Source: Pomphorhynchus laevis
Taxonomy: Eukaryota > Acanthocephala > Palaeacanthocephala > Echinorhynchida > Pomphorhynchidae
NCBI GenBank assembly: GCA_012934845.2
Contig: WNNJ02003482.1
Location: 1-64,000, forward strand
Direction: 5' to 3'
Length of the DNA: 64,000 nt
Every line of letters starts with the position of its first letter. The first letter of the stretch is position 1. Below the pieces are notes generated by a model. The model was given only the letters and a program-made list of their open reading frames with translations, had not been told where the DNA came from and did not search any database. The position numbers and the translations under genes were made by a program. Of this stretch, positions 55,690 through 64,000 are shown in pieces.

Positions 55690-58600
55690 TTATAATAGTC
55701 CTTTTCAAGTGTAATGTTTCTAAACATAACACTCGAAAAGAACTATTACAAAAGTCGACAATTGTGAACGAAAACTTTTTTTTTCTATTCATCTCGATGT
55801 TTAAACGCCCTGAACTTTAGAAGATTATACTATTATAAGATTATATTATTAATCATCTTAACATAACAGATAATTGTTCTATCATAATTATATAAGATTT
55901 TATTAATCATACAATATAATCTTAATGTTAGGTAATGTCAGGACAAGTGATATTGTATAATGGACTGAGAGGTCATTATTTATTTGGTCGTTTAGACAAA
56001 AGTGAATAATTCATTTTAAAACAAACTGAACAAATTTAAACGCTATTGTATTTCAATGGACAATAGTATACAGTACTACAAGTATAAACTACACAAGTAT
56101 AAGAAGGCATAATACGTGATTGTTTAGCATTTGGTAATTCATTAGAATGAAGAGAGATTTTGATTTATCCAAACAATGTTAATCTCAGAACATTATCATA
56201 TTTTGATATCACATTACAATACTGACATTATATAAATATTATAATATTTTGCGTAATTAATTATTTAATGCTTGATATTTGATGCAATTACATAAAATTT
56301 TCATATTAAAATAACTTTAAATTATTTGATAAATAAAATACTTCATTATTGCTTTGATTGATTAAATATTACTAAATTTTAATGAACTAAGATTGGATCA
56401 ATTCAATTGCTTCAATCTTAGTTTTAACAGAGAACTTCTCGGCTGACTCCCAAATTCACGCAAACGACGAGGGCGGCAGCCTCTAGAATGCTATACCCGC
56501 CGAAGCAGTCGATGCAACGCCAGAGATGCAATTCAAGGCAAAGTTGGTACATTTTTGCAAGCTATGATAAAAATTGATCTTTTTAACGTCTACTGAATTA
56601 CCCAGCAGCATAAAAGAAAATGTAGGGAGTCAAAAAATGTGAAGGGATTACACGGGAAAAAGAAGAAATCAGCATTAGGCATGTGGCTAAGCAGGTTTCC
56701 TATAGACATCTTCGGAACGGAACGTGTCCTAGCCTATTCAACTGACTTTTTTCAACATACTAAAGACATCTTCCTATAGACATTTCTGACTTCCTTCAAT
56801 ATACCAAAGCATATAATATACCTTCTATATTTCAGTTATGAACTGGAATATACCCAGCTCATAACCATATGTTAATACATTAATGAAAATTTAGTAATTA
56901 ATCAAAAGTTTTACTCGAAGACTCAGTTGGCTCTTTATAACGATAAATCTGTAAACAGATTTATTTATTTTTCGCGATAAATACAAGCCGTAAAAATATG
57001 CAACGTGTATGGTTTCACCTGTATAAATTATGTTACATTACCTGAACGACTCCACTCTCCAGCTGCTGAATTCGAATTTGTAACTTGAAAACATTCATAG
57101 TTTAGTGTATTTTTAATGCTTCTATACAGAAGCGTCATCGGTAAAATAAAATACTATAATCAAAAGTTTAACCTCAACACTCAGCTCCTATTTTATCACG
57201 ATAAATCTAAACATACGACACATTACTTCGTTAGCTGAACAGATCCAACTATTTTGACCTAACCATGATGAAGAGTGATCTCTCTAACGTCTACTGAATT
57301 GACCAACATCATGAAAGTAGATGTAGGGTAGTCGCTGCAGATAAAAGGTGATGGAATTACAAGGAAGTTACTTCAATTTTCTCGAATAAGAAGAATTATA
57401 TAAGACTAACTTCGATTACTATATAGGTGAATGATGGTTAAATATTTATCTATGATCAGATTTAAAAACAGTAGAAATAGTTAATTTATGAATAATGAAA
57501 ACTCCTAATTATGTCGCATTCAAAATTATGACGTGCAATCTTATGAACACAAAATATGGAAAAATATAGTGAGCGTAATAAAAATGATAGTGATCTGTAA
57601 GCGTAATAAAAATGATGATTCTGTAATTTGTCTGGCGAAATGAAACAACCAAGGTGTCATATACTACATGAGCACACCAAAACAATGCGGAATCCCACGA
57701 TCTCTATAATTTGCCGAACATCGTGGATTGAAACTTTCAAATAAAATATAAATAAGTAATGTCAAAGTTATTTTATCAAGCTGGAGATAGTTTTCGAAAG
57801 ATCATTGATAAACCGCTGATCTCAGATAACGTGAAGAATTCACGTCGAAGTCTTAAAAATATAGACGAAACGGTATTTTTACTTGAGACAATAAAATAAT
57901 AGTAACTAAAATCGTCGCGATTATTCAAGTCTTTTACTTGTTTCATCGATTTTTTACTTCGATTTTATGTAGCTGAGTTAATAGTTTTAAATGCTCAATT
58001 CACAGTGCAGATTTTTAACATTCACTGAAGAAGACATTAAGCGGAGAAAGATAATTTATTTTTTATTCTCAGTCAGAATTAATTGAGAATTTATTTTACA
58101 AATAAACAATTTTTATTGAAAATACATTAACATTGAAATTACATTACAAATGGGATGAATTTTTGAGAATAGAAAACTCATAAAACAATAGTACGTTCAT
58201 CTTCCTAAGAAATTAAAATAAAATATTTTTGCCCTTATTACGTTTAGATAAACCATTTATAAAGATAAATATGTATTTATCAATAAGATAAATAAATATT
58301 TATTATCTTCCATAATTATTAATTATTCCTAATTATTTTTGCTATTTTTACGACTAGATTAACTATTTACAAACTCTTTATTAACTATTATACTATTTAT
58401 TAACTATTGATTATAGATTATATAACTATTTATTAAGATAAATAAATATTTATTAAATATATTAATATTATTATCAATTCCTATTTATTCAGATGAATTA
58501 TAGAGATAATTGAACTGGTTAAAAGAATATGAATTAAATTCTAAGAAGAGTAAAGTCTTTGTCTAAGACTATTAAATACAACATATATTATACCTCTTTT

Positions 58601-60490
58601 TATATTGATTCTCTTTCTATTCAATTGGATTTTTATAAAATATCATTTTTTTTGTTTTGCGAAATATGATTATCGATCTTTGTTCAAATTTTTATAATAA
58701 TTTTAAATGTCCAATTTATTAGAGAGAAGTTCGTAAAATTGTAAGTTTTTAATTTTAAAGACACATGTTTTTATTTTTAAAAAACTAATCTAAAGATAAT
58801 AAATAATACAAATGTTTATTGAAGCCAAAGGAATTTAGAACTTTGCAATATCCTGACAGAATCTATACTCTTTAAATTGATAAAAGGGATGCTGGTATTT
58901 TATAACAGAATTACGGTTTTTCGTAAATTTCCAACATCTCGGTTAATTTCAGCCGGTTAGTAGATGAATTAAATAAGCTAACTGAGTCTACGTATTTTAT
59001 ATTGCAAATTAAAAATAATGCAAAATAAAAGTTAAATGTTATAGTAGTTTTCAAAGTTCTTTTTATAATAATGTTCAAAATCGCTATAAACATTTAAAAG
59101 GATTAATAATCGTGTTTTAGAAACAGGAGAAAGCAATGCACAGGTTAATATAGAGATACGTTAATCAAGAGATAATATCAATTATTAAAGTAAAACTTTA
59201 ATATATCAAATATCAGTTAAAAACATTTAACTGTACACACGAAAGAGTTTGTGATGTTTTGCTGCAACCATATTATCTAATAGATGAGGCTATGGGTAGA
59301 TGGATTCTTTACTGCCGAAATTTGGATTCACCAAATTATGCGAAACGCTTAATTTAAGGACATTAATTGATGAGGTTGTGTTCATCGAAATAAAATAGGT
59401 GCTAATGAAATGTACAGTCCACAACTACCTGAGCGAGTAGTAAACACCAACCCAATTAATTTCAATTTTGATAATTGTGGTCAGTGATTAAGCTTAACAA
59501 AATTGTAAATAATGTTTATGAAAAAGAAACAATTTTACCGGTGGCTATGTGCAACTGTAGAATGATAATCAATTAATTGACTATTTCGACAGATTGCACA
59601 TCTGGTTGAGCTAAAAAGTTTATTAGATAATAAAATGCTCTATTTAGTGGCCTATTTTCGCGATTCTTTATGGTGGAATCTGTGCACTGCTTTCATTAAC
59701 TTTAATGTCTTTTGCCATCAATCAATGTCAGCAATAACCCGAATATGCTAAATAAACACATACTTGTATGAGTGATATCGCACACTAAGAATCAGGATTA
59801 ATTCGTTTAGCCGCTTGATTACATTAAACTATTCGTCATTGCACCCAATTCACTAACGTGGAAACGATTTAAATATGCGTGGATATAAATTTACGATTTG
59901 TATCGATTTACTGAATATTTAATAATAACTGAAATATTTAAATGAGTATTTATTACAGCATTAGAACTCCCGCCTAAATAAGTAAGACCAAAATTAACGA
60001 GTCATAAATATAATATAGTTGATTATTCAAAGGATTTATATGCCAAATACGTTGCTTGCATTTGGAACTTTACGAAATATCATAGTTGTTTATTAATTTT
60101 TAAACGTTTTTATTTTATTTAAAAGCCCAAATAATAAATAGATTTTCCTCGTAGTTATATATTTCGAAACTATGAGTTGGAAGTACGGAATTTATGGCAA
60201 AGCCCTTGCTTAAAATGACGTGCCTAATAAGACTATTATATATATGATTAAAACTGTTTAGCCTGCGATATAACATTTTCCTGGCGCAAAATAATTCGAA
60301 AAATCAAATATAAATTCAAAAATATATCAAACAAATGTAATCGAAAAGGCACTCCTACCAAATTACTATTAGGCAAATTACTATGAGGCTGCAATACATG
60401 ATGTTTGACAAATCCTTTTGATGAAATCGCTCAGATGAGGAATATCATAAGCTCGTTGTCATTATCAAATGTCATCAGATTTATATTATA
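55690..60490. other. Gene-poor AT-rich interval
   Basis: Two partial direct repeats stand out. AACGTCTACTGAATT plus a following (A)AAGTAGATGTAGGG-like stretch occurs near 56586 and 57290, and AATCAAAAGTTT occurs near 56902 and 57161; both are diverged. A family B end fragment lies at 58968-59036. No gene is supported. Confidence 0.4.
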
Positions 60491-60526
60491 TATTAAATGT
60501 TTATTGGATATTATAAACAAGTAATA

Positions 60527-60640
60527 CTAGTAGAGAATCCTAGCAGCAGTAGTTGATTTAAATGAATATATGTAATAAAATCCTAGCAGAGAATCCTAGC
60601 AGCAGTAGTTGATATAAATACATTTATATAATAAAACCCA
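60527..60640. repeat. Short direct duplication
   Basis: AGAGAATCCTAGCAGCAGTA then GTTGAT(T/A)TAAAT occurs twice about 60 bp apart, with a third partial AATCCTAGCAG between. Confidence 0.8.
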
Positions 60641-60810
60641 AAATAAACAACGTAAATCAAGTTACAGTTTAAAGAACCCAAGTAACCAAATATTTCTTCT
60701 AACATAGGACTTTCGGATGTGAGCTTCGTAAAGCCGTTCATTTAGATATCATGAATTCTTATCAATACATAATAAATATTTTTATAACTCACAAAAGCGC
60801 AATATGTAAG

Positions 60811-61280
60811 TGTTGCTGTCAAATCAGCCAACATCTGATAAAAATCATATTATTAGTTAATATATTATTATATTGTATTTGATTGCATCTGTGAGCTGAA
60901 ATTTTTCCGATTGTGGCACGATATTATCCGCACAGGTATTGATCTTACTTTTGATACAGCAGGACGCTACTAATCAGTCTGGGTGGGTCTCATCAGCTGC
61001 TGACCCAGACCTACATTTCACGTTTCGACCCTTATTATCTGCTTAGTGTTGCTGTCAAATCAGCCAACATCTGATAAAAATCATATTATTAGTTAATATA
61101 TTATTATATTGTATTTGATTGCATCTGTGAGCTGAAATTTTTCCGATTGTGGCACGATATTATCCTCACAGGTATTGATCTTACTTTTGATACAGCAGGA
61201 CGCTACTAATCAGTCTGGGTGGGTCTCATCAGCTGCTGACCCAGACCTACATTTCACGTTTCGACCCTTATTATCTGCTT
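60811..61280 (-). repeat. 236-bp tandem dimer carrying hammerhead-like strands
   Basis: TGTTGCTGTCAAATCAGCCA starts at 60811 and 61047. The two copies (60811-61044 and 61047-61280) differ at about one position. On the minus strand each has GGGTCGAAACGTGAAATGTA, then GGTCTGGGTCAGCAG, CTGATGAGACCC and, further on, GCGTCCTGCTG. CTGATGAG and CGAAAC are hammerhead core strands, and ACGTGAAATGT can form a short stem III. Confidence 0.85.
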
Positions 61281-61290
61281 TCTCCGTTGA

Positions 61291-61535
61291 CTGATGCTGA
61301 TCGGATTTGGACTCAGGACGTCTGTATCGTGATTCAACTCAACATCCACTAGGCTGGCTGCTCCAGTGGTGTAGATATACATTTCTGTATATTACTTTTA
61401 TGTAATTTTATGTACTTTTCTGTATATTACGTATCAAAAGTACAGAAATGTATATCTACACCACTGGAGCAGCCAGCCTAGTGGATGTTGAGTTGAATCA
61501 CGATACAGACGTCCTGGAAATCCGATCAGCATCAG
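61291..61535. repeat. Long palindrome, arms about 95-99 bp
   Basis: Left arm 61291-61389 (CTGATGCTGATCGGATTT...ACATTTCTGTA) and right arm 61441-61535 are reverse complements apart from a 4-bp gap and a few bases. The loop is about 51 bp. It links the forward dimer on the left to an inverted copy on the right. Confidence 0.93.
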
Positions 61536-61548
61536 TGTTGAACAGAAA

Positions 61549-61668
61549 CAGATAATAAAAACATGTAGGTCTGGGTCAACGCAGCATGAGAACCCAACGA
61601 AACGTGAAATGATCTGGGTCAGCGTCCTGCTGTATCAAAAGTAAGATCAATACATGTGAGGATATTAT
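61549..61668 (+). repeat. Inverted third copy of the hammerhead-bearing unit
   Basis: Plus-strand counterpart of 60811-61280: CATGTAGGTCTGGGTCAACG, CAGCATGAGAACCCAACGAA, ACGTGAAATGATCTGGGTCA, GCGTCCTGCTGTATCAAAAG, TAAGATCAATACATGTGAGG. In this copy ATGAG and CGAAAC are only a few bases apart, closer to a normal hammerhead layout, but CTGATGAG has lost two bases. Confidence 0.75.
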
Positions 61669-61669
61669 T

Positions 61670-62180
61670 ATATTATTTAATATATTATAATTATTATTAG
61701 TTAATTACTGTTAAATTGAATGACTTGACGGCAAACGTGTTTATGCTTTATCGTCATATGTCACACGCTTATTCAACTAAAAAACAAGACCAAAGGTAAT
61801 ATTCGTGATATATTATAGAAACAAAATCTATAAATTCAAAACAAAACATTTTTCGATAGATATTTGTAAAATTATCTTCAATCATTGGTAAGTAAAAAAT
61901 GAAATTAACTGAATGGGCTTAGGATATTGCCAAATCTCATCGATTCAGCTGGAGGGGGACAATATTAATAGCAATTAATATATTAGGGACCATTTAGTTT
62001 CCATCAGATATATGGAAAATCATAACATCCAATAATCATCAAATCACATTTAGAGTTTGTAATGGGAAATAATCACTTGTTAATCACACTTAGCTACTTC
62101 AATCAGGAGGAAGGGTGCCCAACACATGTATTCTTACACTAATACACATCATATGTAATCTTATATGTAACACACGTTTT
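61670..62180. other. AT-rich interval, no gene seen
   Basis: No supported gene or repeat boundary. Confidence 0.35.
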
Positions 62181-62248
62181 CGGTAATTGGCAAAATTACC
62201 GAATTTCGTTCTATTCGTGTTGCAGCGACAACACGAATAGAACGAAAT
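62181..62248. repeat. Two adjacent hairpins
   Basis: CGGTAATT-GGCAA-AATTACCG at 62181-62201, then a perfect 20-bp stem, ATTTCGTTCTATTCGTGTTG against its complement at 62229-62248, around CAGCGA. Confidence 0.9.
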
Positions 62249-62249
62249 A

Positions 62250-64000
62250 TAAGACGGAATGAAGTAAAATGACAGAAAATTATGAAATAATTAAGAGATC
62301 GCGCACAAAATACCAAAATTGAATACACCATTAGATCGCATACAATAAAAACAAACAAATTAGATCAAAGTTTGTATATTTTGTTGTTTCCATTTAAATA
62401 TCATACGCGAAAATTATATAATTTTCTCGGATTTTATATAAAAGATTTCCATTTTATATAAATGCCGTATTTCGTAATAAATTTACTCAGCACATTCTTA
62501 TATATAGAAGAAATAATAAATTTTAATAATAAATAACTTTTATTCAATTGTCATTGCGAATAAAGAAATAATTATTATTTAATAATTATTTAAACAATAA
62601 TTAAATAATATTAATAATTATAAAATAATAATTATTTATTTTTTTATTAAAAAATAAATAATAATAAATAATAATAAATTTTTGTTAAACTTCAGCGTGT
62701 TGAGAAAACATTTATTGAGGACAAATTTGTCTAAATTTCTGATCATTATTTTCGATAAAATTCGCATTGTAAATAATTAAAAGATTGTAAATAATTCTGT
62801 AGTAAATAATTGCAGAATAATTGTAAATACATGTCATCAAAATTTAGCTTCTTGAAAAGTACTTTTTTTCTTCCGATATTTAAAATATTATACCTTATTA
62901 TACCTAATATTTTACCTTATATAAAATATTCGCAGTACAGCAAGATCTTAAGGTCTCTAAGGCATTAGAAATTGAATATTGCCAATAGAATTGTTACGAA
63001 AATAATAGAATTATTACCAAAATTTACCTATACCGAATTTATACAAAATCCTTTTAAATTTATATTTCAGCAATAACTGAATCTATCTAATTAATAATTA
63101 GATAGAATAATTACCGAAATTTATATAACTTTCGGAATTTATGCAAAATTCCGGAAGAATTTTAATTGAAAAATAAAAATTAATTTTTTTTGAAACGTTT
63201 TATGGATTTTTTTTTTATTTTTTAGGTAAATTTTTTTAATTATTATTATTTTTAATTCAAATAAAAATTAAATTTTTAAACATTTTTTTAATTCTTTTAA
63301 TAGATTTTATACCAAATCTATTATTTTAAAATGTTTGATTTAAAGTAATTATACCTACTAAAATAATCGAACTCATCTTCACTGCTTAATATCAACGACA
63401 TTTAAAGATTTTCGTCTTAAGAGCGTTCTCATAGAAAAATTAATTTTATAAAACAACAAACAATATACCCAGCTCGCTTTATGCGTTTTAATTGATTAGA
63501 GAAATTACTTTAAGATATTGAATATCTTCTCGCACAAAAGACATACCCTACTATTCCCAAGGCTGTTTCCATAATTTACCGAAATCTGACAATTTAATTT
63601 CGAGTCACAATGCAGTTTTTAGTTTTAGTTGATAACCCTTATATTTTAATAGATTTTTATATTAATAGATGAAAAATCTGGATTAGATTAAAAATAAATC
63701 AAGCTGTTGACATATGATCTACTTAAAAATGATAGACATGATAACCTTACATATAGTGCACCATCAACATTTCACTAATTGTAAACTAAATAGCAAGATG
63801 GAAATAGGACCTGGAAATTTATTTGTATCTCGCATTTCTATTAGAAATGCATCATAAATATGAAAGTAATCAATATACAAAAATTTTTGTTTTTATTTCA
63901 TCGCTATTTTTAGATTAAAAGTTAAAATGTGTAAATGCGGCTCATTTAGCAAATTTATCCCCTTGATAATCCTTTCGATTTTAAGAATCATCCACGTTTA
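62250..64000. other. AT-rich window end, no gene seen
   Basis: AATAATTATTTAAT-type low complexity at 62500-62680. No gene, RNA gene or element is supported. Confidence 0.4.

Overview
The window looks like nuclear DNA from an AT-rich invertebrate animal. Genes have introns with GT/AG borders, there are no bacterial-style gene clusters, and the sequence is full of decayed retroelements: APE-type LINEs of several groups, a Gypsy LTR element, a Penelope-like reverse transcriptase and hammerhead-ribozyme-like repeats. The mixture would fit a flatworm or another lophotrochozoan, but nothing here fixes the species, and that placement is inference.

Host genes are few. On the minus strand a large Ser/Arg-rich first exon of an unknown gene lies at 531-1862, with a clear splice donor. 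A second unknown Ser/Thr-rich exon carries an in-frame 213-bp tandem duplication (about 12.4-13.2 kb). On the plus strand a divergent beta-tubulin is split by one 14.7-kb intron: exon 1 at 21110-21461, exon 2 at 36195-37153, joining to exactly 437 codons including the stop. On the minus strand a single-exon, four-EF-hand calmodulin-like gene lies at 47067-47705.

Region by region. 2.5-12 kb is a LINE graveyard. A minus-strand APE/RT LINE was later entered by a nearly complete Gypsy element (5757-9635) with very short LTRs and a 5-bp AGAAC target duplication. 13.6-19 kb is AT-rich DNA with decayed RT pieces. From 19.0 to 28.4 kb a large inverted repeat (arms about 1.2-1.9 kb) encloses tubulin exon 1 in its 6.3-kb loop. 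The rest of the tubulin intron holds LINE fragments in both orientations, an ORF1 zinc-knuckle fragment and two copies of a 215-bp repeat with hammerhead-ribozyme signatures. 37-46 kb holds palindromic and dispersed repeats and a Penelope-like RT next to one dispersed-repeat copy. 48.2-48.9 kb is a GC-richer minisatellite with a three-unit higher-order structure. 49-64 kb is gene-poor, with more copies of the palindromic family and a composite tandem/inverted repeat at 60.8-61.7 kb that again carries hammerhead-like cores.

The strongest leads are the inverted repeat around tubulin exon 1, the unusual tubulin itself (no acidic tail, changed signature residues), and the recurrent hairpin motif CTGA(A/T)GATG-stem-loop-CGAAA, seen in about nine copies and often as near-perfect palindromes. 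No tool was run. Family assignments rest on motif recognition by eye.
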